NCBI GenBank assembly: GCA_963204915.1
Contig: CAUJHS010000047.1
Span: 1-41,201, forward strand
Source: Planctomycetota bacterium
Lineage (GTDB): Bacteria > Planctomycetota > Planctomycetia > Pirellulales > Pirellulaceae
Reading direction: 5' to 3'
Length of the DNA stretch: 41,201 nucleotides
The first letter of the stretch is position 1; each line of letters starts with the position of its first letter. The translations under genes and the position numbers were made by a program. This document shows positions 32,951-41,201 of the stretch, one piece after another. A model generated the notes under the pieces. That model was not told the DNA's origin and ran no database searches. It worked only from the letters and a program-made list of their open reading frames with translations.

Positions 32951-35038
32951 TTAGCGCGATTCGACATAACAGCGGAGCGATCGGTCGGGCAAGGTTTGCC
33001 GCCGCGACCGCGACGGCGACGGTCCGTCCATTTGCGGGTAGACGTCGTGCGGCGACTCCGCCGCAGTGTCCACAAACAGTCGCCAACGCGTTCCTTTGGC
33101 CAAGGGGGGCAAGATAAACTGCCGGGGATGCGGCGAGGCGTTGAGCATCATGAGTACATCGCGCCCTTTGTCATCTGGGTCATGCTCGCGCGAGGGTGAC
33201 GCCAAGTGGCAAATCAAGGTGTTGTCGTCTCCGTGCCAGTCGACCGCCGCACCCAGGGCGCTGTACCAACTTACATCGGGCACACCGCGCTCGTTGGGCG
33301 AACCGGTCAGGAAGTGCTCGCGGCGAACGGTCGGTTGACTGCGCCGGAAGTGAATCAGCGCTTGTACAAACCGCACCAGTTCGGCGTTTTTGGAAACTAA
33401 AGACCAATCAAACCATGAAAGCTCGTTATCCTGACAGTACGCGTTGTTGTTGCCTTTTTGGGTGCGCCGGCATTCGTCGCCAAAGGAAAGCATGGGCACG
33501 CCTTGGCTCACCAGCAGCGTGGTCAGCATGTTCTTGATCTGCCGCACCCGGTAGGTTTCCACGGTCGCGTTGTCGGCTGGACCTTCAATGCCGTAATTGT
33601 CGCTGTAGTTGTTATTGTCGCCGTCGCAGTTGCCTTCGCCGTTGGCGTCGTTGTGCTTGTGTTTGTAGCTGACCAGATCGTTTAGCGTGAAGCCATCGTG
33701 CGAGGTGACAAAGTTGATGCTGCTGTAGGGATAGCGCCCGCCCCCCTCGTATAAGTCGCTTGAGCCGGAAAGACGCGTGGCAAAGGCGCCCAACATACCG
33801 CGGTCTCCGCGCCACAGGCGGCGAATGTCGTCGCGGTACCGGCCGTTCCATTCGGCCCACCTTGTTCCGGTGCCGCCGAACGAGCCTACCTGGTACATGC
33901 CGGCGGCGTCCCAGGCTTCGGCAATGATCTTGGTGTCGGCCAAGAGCGGGTCTTCGGCAATCGCCTCGACGACCGGCGGGTTGGCCAACACGTTGCCGCT
34001 TCGGTCTCGGCTGAGGATCGAGGCCAGGTCAAAGCGGAAGCCATCAATGTGGTAGTTGTGAACCCAGTGGCGAAGGCAATGGAAGATCATCTCGCGGACA
34101 ATGGGATGATTGCCGTTCACCGTGTTGCCGCAGCCGGTGTAATTCTTGTACGACCCGCCGCCATTGTCGAGCATGTAGTAAACGTGGTTCTCCAAACCTT
34201 TGAAGCTCAGCACGGGGCCGCGCTCGTTGCCTTCGCAGGTGTGGTTGAACACGACGTCAAGGATCACCTCGATGCCGGCCTGATGCAGCGCTTTGACCAT
34301 GCGTTTGAATTCGATCACATGAGCGCCGGGCTCGGTCGAAGCGGCGTATCCCTGGTGAGGCGCGAAGAACGCAAGCGGATCATATCCCCAATAGTTTGGC
34401 CGGTGCAGCACGCGCCCATCAAAACCGCGCGTGGGAAACTCGTGGACCGGCATCAATTCGACGGCGGTCACGCCAAGCGACTTAAGGTACGGAATTTTCT
34501 CAATCACCCCCAGGTACGTGCCGGGGTTCTCCACGCCCGAGCTGGGGTCCTGCGTAAAGCCCCGCACGTGCATTTCATAAATGACCGACTCGGACAAATC
34601 GTGCCGCAAGTGGCGGTCGCCTCCCCAGTTGAAGCGGTCATCGACAACCACACATTTGGGCGGACGGAGCACGCCGTCATACGCAGGCTGAAAGTTCCCC
34701 GCCAGCGCCTTGGCGTAGGGATCAATCAAGCGCGCCTTGGGGTTGAACCACTGCCCGCGCCGCGGGTCCCAAGGCCCGTCGACTTGCAAGTGGTACAGCT
34801 GTCCGGCCGCCAGTCCGGGGACAAACACGCTCCAGACATCGCCCCAGCGGTCGGTGTCGGAGTCAAAGTGGATGATTTCTGAAGGCTCCAGGTCCTCGAC
34901 CCGGTTGTAGAGCAGCAGCCGCATGGCAGTGGCCGAGCGGCTGAAGACGACGAACTGCACCCCGTCCTCGTGGAGCACGGCTCCATAAGGCAAAAGGTGC
35001 GTGAAGTCTAACTCGGGGTGAGTATGACGCATGAGCAT
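32951..35038 (-). CDS. glgX: Glycogen debranching enzyme GlgX
   Basis: A protein of 695 residues from the ATG at 35038, which has GGAGGA 12 bases upstream; the frame is open to 35254 (TTG) without GlgX-like sequence. GH13 family enzyme that cuts alpha-1,6 branches of glycogen or limit dextrins. An N-terminal CBM48 beta domain (about 15-130) precedes the (beta/alpha)8 barrel. The catalytic set is complete: Asp337 (DGFRFDLAS), Glu374 (AEAWD) and Asp448 (TSHDG). The GlgX/isoamylase motif VYYMLDNGGG..KNYTGCGNT is clear. No glycogen synthase or phosphorylase gene is adjacent. The C-terminal tail (PSPSRSRRQTLPDRSLR) is short and typical. Confidence 0.95.
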   Translation of the reverse strand: MLMRHTHPELDFTHLLPYGAVLHEDGVQFVVFSRSATAMRLLLYNRVEDLEPSEIIHFDSDTDRWGDVWSVFVPGLAAGQLYHLQVDGPWDPRRGQWFNPKARLIDPYAKALAGNFQPAYDGVLRPPKCVVVDDRFNWGGDRHLRHDLSESVIYEMHVRGFTQDPSSGVENPGTYLGVIEKIPYLKSLGVTAVELMPVHEFPTRGFDGRVLHRPNYWGYDPLAFFAPHQGYAASTEPGAHVIEFKRMVKALHQAGIEVILDVVFNHTCEGNERGPVLSFKGLENHVYYMLDNGGGSYKNYTGCGNTVNGNHPIVREMIFHCLRHWVHNYHIDGFRFDLASILSRDRSGNVLANPPVVEAIAEDPLLADTKIIAEAWDAAGMYQVGSFGGTGTRWAEWNGRYRDDIRRLWRGDRGMLGAFATRLSGSSDLYEGGGRYPYSSINFVTSHDGFTLNDLVSYKHKHNDANGEGNCDGDNNNYSDNYGIEGPADNATVETYRVRQIKNMLTTLLVSQGVPMLSFGDECRRTQKGNNNAYCQDNELSWFDWSLVSKNAELVRFVQALIHFRRSQPTVRREHFLTGSPNERGVPDVSWYSALGAAVDWHGDDNTLICHLASPSREHDPDDKGRDVLMMLNASPHPRQFILPPLAKGTRWRLFVDTAAESPHDVYPQMDGPSPSRSRRQTLPDRSLRCYVESR

Positions 35039-35558
35039 AAGCGGATCCGTTCCTCCACCAGGTGACCAAAAACCATCACGTGCCAAACATATCACCGGTG
35101 CAGAAACCGAGCCGGTCCAGGACCGTGCAAATCGCCGAAAAAAATCTCTCCTCGCGCGCGCCGCGCCGCTTGGCGAACCACTATCGGGTGCGGTGGGTTT
35201 TCCCATCGTCCCGAGCCCAACGAAAACGCGGCTATTGGGGTTATCGGCGTTCAACTCGAACGCGGTCCATGTCGAGGGGGCTGTCGAGCGCCCATCTTCT
35301 AAACCGCGGTTGAAAACTCTGCCCCATCGCTACAAATTTACGTTCGGACGAGTTTCTGCGTAAGCTCCTACCAGCGCAACCGCCCAGCTTTTGCTACGCC
35401 CGGGCGACGGACCGGACGACAGCATCTCCCCGTTATTATAAAAGGCTGTTAAATTGGTGCAGCAAGTCCCATGCAGACGTTGCTTCCGGGCGGCGTCATG
35501 CAACGAGTCCCATCCCCCTTGAAGACGGGCTGCAGGTCCGTCTGATCTCACCCCGCGC
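35039..35558. other. Divergent region between glgX and purM, no gene seen
   Basis: This 520-base gap should carry both promoters. An AT-rich TATTATAAAA stretch (35434-35443) is a possible -10 toward purM, but no good -35 matches it. Between it and purM, CGTTGC and GCAACG form a 6-bp stem around 16 bases, flanked by two AGTCCCAT copies. No purine riboswitch core is seen. Confidence 0.35.
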
Positions 35559-36617
35559 ATGGCCACTACCTATAAAGACGCCGGACTGGACCTGGAGACC
35601 TACGCCGAGTCGATGTCGCGGCTGCCCCGGCTCATGCGGCGTACGTTTTCACCGCGCGTGTTGGAGTTAGAGGATGGCTTTGCCGGATTGTTTCAGCTCG
35701 ATTTCAGCAACCGGCTGTTCCGTCGCGGTTACCAGGAGCCGGTATTGATCGCATGTACCGATGGCGTTGGCACCAAACTCAAAGTTGCGCAGGCGATGGG
35801 GGTACATAACACGATTGGCGTCGATCTCGTGGCCATGTGTGTGAACGACGCCCTGTGTTGCGGCGCCGAACCTTTGTTTTTCCTCGATTATGTGGCCATG
35901 GCCCGCGATGATCCGGCGGTGTTGGAACAGATTGTGGCCGGTGTGAGCGACGGCTGCCTGCAAGCCGACTGCGCCCTCTTGGGGGGCGAAACCGCCATTA
36001 TGCCCGATGTGTATCGTCCCGATGAGTACGACTTGGCCGGCTTCTGCGTCGGAGTGGCCGAGCGACGCCAAATCATCGACGGTAAAGCGATTGCTCCCGG
36101 TGACGTGGTGCTGGGAGTGGCCTCCAGCGGATTGCACTCCAATGGCTATAGCCTTGTGCGGAAAGTGGTGTTTGACAAAGCGAACCTCAAGGTCGACCAC
36201 TACGTCGAAGAACTCGGCCAAACCGTGGGCGAAGCGCTGCTCACACCGACGCGCATTTACGCGCAGCCGGTGCGGCGCATTCTGCAATCGTATTCCGGGC
36301 GGCGTGTGGTGCATGGCATCGCTCACATCACGGGTGGTGGACTAAAAGAAAACCTAGCCCGCATCCTTCCCCCAAATGTGGGCGTCAAACTAAACCGCCA
36401 TAGCTGGCCCGTTCCGCCCGTCTTTCCTTGGTTACAAAAGTTGGGCGAGATCGCCGATACCGAAATGGAGCAGGTATTTAACTGTGGCGTGGGACTGGTG
36501 CTGGTGTTCAACCCCCACTTCCAGCGCACCATTCAAGAAATTCTGGCCGACGCCGGTCTGGAAAGTTGGGTCATTGGTGAAGCGGTCGAAGGTCCCCCCG
36601 AAGTGGTCTGGAAGTGA
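35559..36617 (+). CDS. purM: Phosphoribosylformylglycinamidine cyclo-ligase
   Basis: AIR synthetase, 352 residues, which closes the imidazole ring in purine biosynthesis (FGAM to AIR, using ATP). The N-terminal YKDAGLDLE, the CTDGVGTKLK nucleotide-binding loop, VAMCVNDALCCGAEPLFFLDY, LLGGETAIMPDVY, GVASSGLHSNGYSLVRK and HITGGGLKENLARILP are all present and in order. Length is normal for the family. No other pur gene is near. A structured leader in the 520-base gap before it cannot be linked to a known riboswitch. Confidence 0.97.
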   Translation: MATTYKDAGLDLETYAESMSRLPRLMRRTFSPRVLELEDGFAGLFQLDFSNRLFRRGYQEPVLIACTDGVGTKLKVAQAMGVHNTIGVDLVAMCVNDALCCGAEPLFFLDYVAMARDDPAVLEQIVAGVSDGCLQADCALLGGETAIMPDVYRPDEYDLAGFCVGVAERRQIIDGKAIAPGDVVLGVASSGLHSNGYSLVRKVVFDKANLKVDHYVEELGQTVGEALLTPTRIYAQPVRRILQSYSGRRVVHGIAHITGGGLKENLARILPPNVGVKLNRHSWPVPPVFPWLQKLGEIADTEMEQVFNCGVGLVLVFNPHFQRTIQEILADAGLESWVIGEAVEGPPEVVWK

Positions 36618-36710
36618 TCCAGCGGGCCAGCGAACGATTCGAGCCAGAATTGTGTCTTCGGTTCTCGACGTGTCGACAAGAGGGGCGAAGATTTGTCGAT
36701 TCTTCGAACG

Positions 36711-37262
36711 TCAAGGGCGCTGTGGCAGAAGCGTCAGATGCAGCGGTTGTTCTTGCGGTGAAGACGCTGCGTCGAGCCACTGGCCGGCCGTATCCGAATC
36801 CAGCGCGGAGAGGTGTTCGAGCTTCTCATTCTGCTGAATTCGACCTAATTCGCGCTGGGCAAAGGCCAAATCCTCCACTAGCGCTGCCAGTTGGGGGTCC
36901 TGCTCCAGCAGGCGTTCAATCGCTGCGCGCTGCGGGTGTTCGCTGACGACCGATATCCGACCCAATACATCGGTTGTCAGTTCCAAGGGAGCATTAAGCG
37001 AAATTCCTGCTGCGGCCAGTCGGGCTTGAGCCGCCGTTTGAAACTGGGACAAAAGTGTCTCGTAGCGGTTTTTCAACTCCGCCGCATCGTCGCTCGGAGC
37101 CGCTGGAATCGTTTCCGTCGCGTTGGATTCGTTCGCGGTCGTTTCCTCGCGTTGCAGGAGCTGCTCAAACGCTCCCTGCACGCCGCTTACCGCGCTGGCT
37201 GAGACCGACGACACGGTCTGCACCAACGGAGCCGCTAAAGCCGCCAAGGCCGGGGAAAACAT
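36711..37262 (-). CDS. Hypothetical protein with coiled-coil character
   Basis: A protein of 183 residues from the ATG at 37262; an upstream in-frame start at 37367 would add 35 residues with no clear feature. It opens MFSPALAALAAPLVQTV, too weak for a sure signal peptide, then a Ser/Thr/Glu-rich linker and Glu/Gln/Arg-rich helices (RNRYETLLSQFQTAAQAR-like, QRAAIERLLEQDPQLAALVEDLAFAQREL). I recognise no family. It converges on purM (93 bases apart). Confidence 0.65.
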   Translation of the reverse strand: MFSPALAALAAPLVQTVSSVSASAVSGVQGAFEQLLQREETTANESNATETIPAAPSDDAAELKNRYETLLSQFQTAAQARLAAAGISLNAPLELTTDVLGRISVVSEHPQRAAIERLLEQDPQLAALVEDLAFAQRELGRIQQNEKLEHLSALDSDTAGQWLDAASSPQEQPLHLTLLPQRP

Positions 37263-37392
37263 CAATCTACGCCATTCCACGCAAGGAACACGTTGCGCAT
37301 CAAGCCCGCTAGCGCGACCAACCTGTCGATTCGACGGTTGAACGCCAATGCCGCACGCCTCGAGCATGAAGTTCTTTCGAGAGCGTCGCTAA

Positions 37393-38418
37393 TCAGGAAT
37401 ATCGGACGTGAAAAAGAAATGCTTGATCCGATTGGGGTGATTGCATCGACTTTTTCGCGCTAGAAGCGGGGTCGAAAAACTCTTCTTGCACCACCATTTG
37501 CACTTTCCATGCCGTGCCGGGGGGGTAGATAGTGAACGTTCCTCCGACGTCGATCGACTCGATCCACTGCCTCAGTCGTAGCGCAATCTGCTTATGCCAT
37601 TCTGGTGGCCCGCAAAAGGTCGTGTTCGACACCCACGTCTCCTCATCCGCCTCAAGCGTGACTTGGAGCGCGTAACCACCCAACTCGACGCGCTCAGGTT
37701 GAGCATACGGGGGCGCGATACGCATCGACATGGCGGCCGCTCTCCATCGCTCACACAAGGCGAGGAGCCGGGATCGCGATCCTTCAAACCGCCACGTGCG
37801 ATCCCCAAGCAACACGTCGACACAATAACCGTGAAAGCGCGCTTCTTCCACAAGCAGACGCTCCCAGGCTTCGCGCGGCGCGTCGGCGGGAAGTAACGTC
37901 GATTCGTCGATTGTCGGAGCCTCGACTTCCGCAACGTGCATCCTGGTGCGGAGAAACGCGCGCACCACCTCAGGCGTCACCGGCGCGGCAAGCTCCCAAG
38001 GCCAGCTTTCAAAGCCGCCGGCCAAACGCAGCGTGAGCGCCACATCTTCCCCGTCGGCAGTGGGAGGCGGCGCCATGTAGAAGCCTTCGATGGTGCGACG
38101 TGGAATCTCGTACCACTCGCCCTGGGGAGACCGCCACCATGCTCCCTCGGCGGTCAAACGGACATCGGGAACTTGTCCCGCTGCGACCAACCGCCGCGCC
38201 AGCAGGGTTAACACGGTCAGCACGTAGATCACCAATAGCCACACCCCCCAAGGGCGCGTCGCCGAGGAGATCGCCACATACGCCGCGACAGGCGCTAGGA
38301 GGCTCAACCAGAACACGCGCTGGCCAGTGCCTTCGCCAGATAAACGCGCTCCTGGCCAAAGCTCCAGACGGGGAATCTGCCAGGCAAGTTCGGACTCCAT
38401 CTTTTCCGTCGATTCCAT
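37393..38418 (-). CDS. Uncharacterised protein with two membrane segments
   Basis: A protein of 341 residues from the ATG at 38418. The N-terminal part has two hydrophobic segments close together (about 35-51, VFWLSLLAPVAAYVAIS, and 56-75, WGVWLLVIYVLTVLTLLARRL) that form a hairpin in the membrane. The rest is a soluble region rich in Trp and Glu (WWRSPQGEWYEIPRRTIEGFYMAPP, WPWELAAPVTPEVVRAFL), with a beta-rich end. I do not recognise the family. It is separated from the minus-strand gene at 36711 by 130 bases and divergent from the serine-hydrolase gene. Confidence 0.7.
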   Translation of the reverse strand: MESTEKMESELAWQIPRLELWPGARLSGEGTGQRVFWLSLLAPVAAYVAISSATRPWGVWLLVIYVLTVLTLLARRLVAAGQVPDVRLTAEGAWWRSPQGEWYEIPRRTIEGFYMAPPPTADGEDVALTLRLAGGFESWPWELAAPVTPEVVRAFLRTRMHVAEVEAPTIDESTLLPADAPREAWERLLVEEARFHGYCVDVLLGDRTWRFEGSRSRLLALCERWRAAAMSMRIAPPYAQPERVELGGYALQVTLEADEETWVSNTTFCGPPEWHKQIALRLRQWIESIDVGGTFTIYPPGTAWKVQMVVQEEFFDPASSAKKSMQSPQSDQAFLFHVRYS

Positions 38419-38546
38419 GGATGACTGTCTTTCAGCGCGCGGGGATGGCCTTTATCATCCAAGTCATTGCCAGTATTGGACGAGCGAGCGCCTCGTCGGA
38501 TGGGTGCGCCGCTTGCCCTCAACTTACCACGAGGCGCCGTTGAGTT

Positions 38547-39764
38547 ATGCCTGCCCCGACCGGAAGTTGGTTTTCCTTTTTCCTGGGCGCCGGATGTGGC
38601 TGCCTGGCCGCATCGGTAGTGGTGGGGGGAGCGCTGCTCGCCTTCGGCTGGTTACTGTTAACGGAACTTGATAAGCCAGAAGATCCGCTCACAAGCCTTG
38701 GGGTTACCAAGGAGCGGCTTTCGTTTGAAGAAGCCAAGTCATCCCTCGATCAAATGGCGAATGACTACCTGGCGGATCTCAACAACGTCGGCTTAGTTAT
38801 CGGCTTTTGGAAAGATGGACGCCAGCAGGTGTTCGGCTACGGCGTACGGGCGAGAAACACGCGTCAACCCCCGGACGCGGACACGGTCTTCGAGTTGGCG
38901 TCGGTCGGCAAGACCTTGACCACTACCGTACTGGCCCACATGTACCTGCGCGGCGAGTTGGACTTGAACGATCCCGTGCAGAAATTTTTGCCCGAGGGCG
39001 TCAAGGTGCCCTCGCACGAAACGCGACCGATCACGTTGTTGGATTTGGCCACGCACACGTCGGGCCTGCCCAACATGCCGCCGAATTTCAACGCCCACGT
39101 GGTCGACCCCGAGAATCCGTACAAAGACTACACGCAGAAAGATCTTTACACCGATTTGTCGAAGATAACGCTCACGGTTCCGCCGGGGCAACGTTATGAA
39201 TACTCCAACCTGGCGATGGGACTTCTCGGCGACGTGTTGCAACGGCACGCTGGCGCGAGCTACGAAGAACTCGTGTTGGAGCGCGTCTGCCGGCCGCTCG
39301 GCATGCACAACACGCGGATTACGTTGGACGAGACGATGAAAGCTCGACTGGCCCAGCCTCATGCCCAAGGGCGCGCCGTCCCGGTTTGGGAAGATTACAC
39401 GCTGCAAGGCGCGGGCTCATTTCTATCGACTGCCGACGATATGCTCGTGTACCTGGCGGCGCATCTTGCCGCGCCGCCAGCCGAAGCGGCCGACCCCACG
39501 TTGTTCCAAGCCCTTCGGTTGGGACTGCAAAAACGTCGTCCCGCGGATTCGCGCACCACCGCGATGGGACTTGGCTGGCACATCACTTCCGAGAACGCCA
39601 CCGATGTGATTTGGCACAATGGCGCATCAGGCGGTTCGGTCAGTTTTGTCGGCATGATGGAAACTTCCCATTCCGCCGTGGTCGTGCTGTCGAACTCAAC
39701 CTCCTCGGTCGATGATCTTGGCGTCAAAGCGCTGCATTTGCTTCATCGCGCTGACATGCCGTAA
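38547..39764 (+). CDS. Membrane-anchored serine hydrolase, beta-lactamase fold
   Basis: A protein of 405 residues. One hydrophobic N-terminal segment (about 10-38, GCGCLAASVVVGGALLAFGWLLL) anchors or exports it. The beta-lactamase/penicillin-binding (class C, Pfam Beta-lactamase) domain follows, with Ser119-V-G-Lys122 (ELASVGKT), Tyr219-S-N (RYEYSNLAMG) and His357-N-G in place of KTG (IWHNGASGG). LDLATHTSGLP and VLERVCRPLGMHNT are typical of the esterase/DD-peptidase branch. The substrate is likely an ester, amide or peptidoglycan-type peptide outside the cytoplasm. The motif set does not mean beta-lactam resistance. Confidence 0.93.
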   Translation: MPAPTGSWFSFFLGAGCGCLAASVVVGGALLAFGWLLLTELDKPEDPLTSLGVTKERLSFEEAKSSLDQMANDYLADLNNVGLVIGFWKDGRQQVFGYGVRARNTRQPPDADTVFELASVGKTLTTTVLAHMYLRGELDLNDPVQKFLPEGVKVPSHETRPITLLDLATHTSGLPNMPPNFNAHVVDPENPYKDYTQKDLYTDLSKITLTVPPGQRYEYSNLAMGLLGDVLQRHAGASYEELVLERVCRPLGMHNTRITLDETMKARLAQPHAQGRAVPVWEDYTLQGAGSFLSTADDMLVYLAAHLAAPPAEAADPTLFQALRLGLQKRRPADSRTTAMGLGWHITSENATDVIWHNGASGGSVSFVGMMETSHSAVVVLSNSTSSVDDLGVKALHLLHRADMP

Positions 39765-39819
39765 CCTGCCCGCCTCATGGCAGACACAACGGTCGGTTGA
39801 GCAAGCACGTAGGGAATGC

Positions 39820-40965
39820 TCATCGGGACTTGACCTTCTCGGGCGGATTGACAAACTCAATGTCCTTGTCTTTGGCCGACTTCGTGCGGTTCTGATTCCG
39901 ATGGCCGCAGGAGTCGGTGCTGCCAATGCAGCAGAACTCGGTGCAGCAGTAACCTCCTTCAGCGCCGCCATGGCAACATGCTTCGCCGCCGCCTTCGGCT
40001 GCGCCTCCCCCGAGTTCGCAACAAGCGCCCAATCCATCACACGCACAGTCGGCAAACGCCAGTAAACCTAGATCGGCAAACGCATACCCTGCGCGGCGCA
40101 AGCGGGAGGGCGAGTACGACTGAAGTTCCTCGCGGCAAGTCAGGTGTGGTGTCTCGATTTGCCGCTGTCGGACGCGTTCCGCGACTTCCGCGAGTACTGT
40201 GGCCGACAGCGAACGTTCGCCATGGACATCGCGACAGAGTCGCGCAGCGGCGGACAATTGTTGCTCGCAATAAGCGTACGAGCGGCGCACGTCATCACCA
40301 TCGCAAAGCGGGTTGTAGTTCCCGGCGCGCTGATCGCGCCTCCAGTCGGCGCCGCAATCAAAGGCGATGATCGCGGCGCCGACGTGCGTTCCCAAGGTAT
40401 TGAGCGCCTCGGCACAGGCGCGATACGGCGCGACGCGGCTCAGTCGCGAGAATACGTACCCAAACGCCTGAGCCGTTGGCGCGGCGTAATCGTGCAAGGA
40501 AGGACGTCTCGCTCCCGTTTCGAACTGTAGGTGTTCATCGATATAGCGATTTGTCGTGGCGTCAAATTCCTCATCCAGCGACTGAAAATAGCGGTGCGCC
40601 GACTGCAAACGTTTGCGTAAAGTCCAGCGTGCAAGGCGCGCCGGCCACGAGCCGCCGTCGCGCACGTCATCGTCCAATTTGATCGAAGCCAACAATAAGC
40701 CGAGTGACGCACAAAATCGGCCCAGTGGCGCCTCGGGTCGTTCGAGAAGCGAGGGAGCCTGTCGCAACCGGCAGCACACAGGCGCCGCGTCTTCCGGCGC
40801 AGGAAACCAACCTGCCTCCGTGGCGAACAAGTAGAGCAGCGCGCCTTCGTAACTGAGAAAGGGCAAAGAAAGGCGTCCGTACTCGATCTGCTGATACTGG
40901 CACAAACGCGCGTATGCTTGACGATAGCGCCGCCAGCCTGCGGAGGGTCGGAGAAATCCGAACAT
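39820..40965 (-). CDS. DUF5685-like protein with cysteine-rich C-terminus
   Basis: A protein of 381 residues from the ATG at 40965, which begins MFGFLRPSAGWRRYRQAYARLCQYQQIEYGRLSLPFLSYEGALLYLF; this resembles the N-terminus of DUF5685 (MFGYV...Y...LCR...G..SR). A KLDDDVRDGG motif (about 136-145) also fits. The upstream frame (to 41088) looks non-coding. Two further regions (YRACAEALNTLGTHVGAAIIAFDCGADWRRD) match the family. At about 304-352, 11 cysteines are packed in pairs (ACC, CC, FCC), suggesting bound metal. The function is unknown. The gene is convergent with the serine-hydrolase gene (55 bases). Confidence 0.8.
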   Translation of the reverse strand: MFGFLRPSAGWRRYRQAYARLCQYQQIEYGRLSLPFLSYEGALLYLFATEAGWFPAPEDAAPVCCRLRQAPSLLERPEAPLGRFCASLGLLLASIKLDDDVRDGGSWPARLARWTLRKRLQSAHRYFQSLDEEFDATTNRYIDEHLQFETGARRPSLHDYAAPTAQAFGYVFSRLSRVAPYRACAEALNTLGTHVGAAIIAFDCGADWRRDQRAGNYNPLCDGDDVRRSYAYCEQQLSAAARLCRDVHGERSLSATVLAEVAERVRQRQIETPHLTCREELQSYSPSRLRRAGYAFADLGLLAFADCACDGLGACCELGGGAAEGGGEACCHGGAEGGYCCTEFCCIGSTDSCGHRNQNRTKSAKDKDIEFVNPPEKVKSR

Positions 40966-41095
40966 GAGAAAAGCCGAAGTCCCTAGAATCGCAATGTTGG
41001 GCGAAATCTCGGGAAGGTAGGTTACTCCATCCGCAAGTAACCTACCAGCGTGTCGCGCTGTATTCGCCGGCGTGCGGCGTACGCTCACGGTCGGT

Positions 41096-41114
41096 CGCTC
41101 GCCTTCGGCGAGCG
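41096..41114. repeat. Perfect GC-rich hairpin near the window end
   Basis: CGCTCGCC (41096-41103), a TTC loop, then GGCGAGCG (41107-41114). The 8-bp stem with a 3-base loop could be a terminator stem or one copy of a dispersed palindromic repeat. No other copy was spotted in this window. The remaining bases from 40966 to 41201 show no gene I can support. Confidence 0.4.
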
Positions 41115-41201
41115 ATGCCGCATATCCCGAAGTCAGGTTGCGTGAACCGCGTCATCGGGCAAACGATCGGACTTCCGTTTGTAATCGACGACGTCCCACG
41201 C

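Noticed and set aside
38547-39764. Reading the serine hydrolase as a beta-lactamase resistance gene
   Set aside because: The motif set (SVGK, YSN, HNG) fits esterase/DD-peptidase-type members as well; it has a membrane anchor and no resistance context.
39798-39822. TGAGCA/TGCTCA inverted repeat between the serine hydrolase and DUF5685-like genes
   Set aside because: Only 6 bp with a 13-base loop, and it overlaps the stop codon of the minus-strand gene; too weak to call a terminator.

Overview
The window looks like chromosome of a planctomycete (Planctomycetota, probably a Pirellulales-type lineage). The signs are a GC-rich sequence, a secreted protein with three LamG-type domains, a Tat-exported Gfo/Idh/MocA oxidoreductase with a QKP motif, a secreted TPR-CHAT protein, a PilM-PilN fusion, and short pilins ending in a CPVDG-type motif. 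The lineage is inferred from protein character; no rRNA or marker tree is available here. I found no tRNA, rRNA, CRISPR array, insertion sequence or prophage.

Layout. 1-2169: tail of an unknown gene, then the LamG protein (minus strand). 2415-13895: a co-directional cluster holding a receiver protein, the GspE/PilB ATPase, the GspF/PilC platform protein, seven (pseudo)pilins including three ComGC-like paralogues, a PilM-PilN (GspL-like) fusion, a PilO/GspM-like protein, the GspD/PilQ secretin and a PilP/GspC-like lipoprotein. Together they make a nearly complete type II secretion or type IV pilus machine; no prepilin peptidase and no PilT retraction ATPase are present in the window. Two internal promoter candidates (7491 and 10551) divide the cluster. 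13896-14402: a 507-base gene-free stretch unusually rich in perfect inverted repeats. 14403-17029: a tandem universal stress protein and an APH-like/P-loop kinase fusion. 17078-23077: Gfo/Idh oxidoreductase, polyprenyl-phosphate-type glycosyltransferase, two paired CBS-domain proteins, a PP2C phosphatase, the methionine-salvage enzyme MtnC and YraN.

23264-29468: a small secreted protein, a secreted TPR-CHAT protein, then a compact SF2 helicase followed by a DUF932-like protein; this pair is the best candidate for an undescribed protein module. 29556-35038: a BarA-type hybrid histidine kinase with a full phosphorelay, and the glycogen debranching enzyme GlgX. 35559-40965: PurM, two unrecognised proteins, a membrane-anchored serine hydrolase of the beta-lactamase fold and a DUF5685-like protein with a cysteine-rich tail. 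Three convergent gene pairs (17.03, 21.72 and 29.52 kb) are each separated by a perfect 9-10 bp stem without a U-tract, probably two-way terminators.
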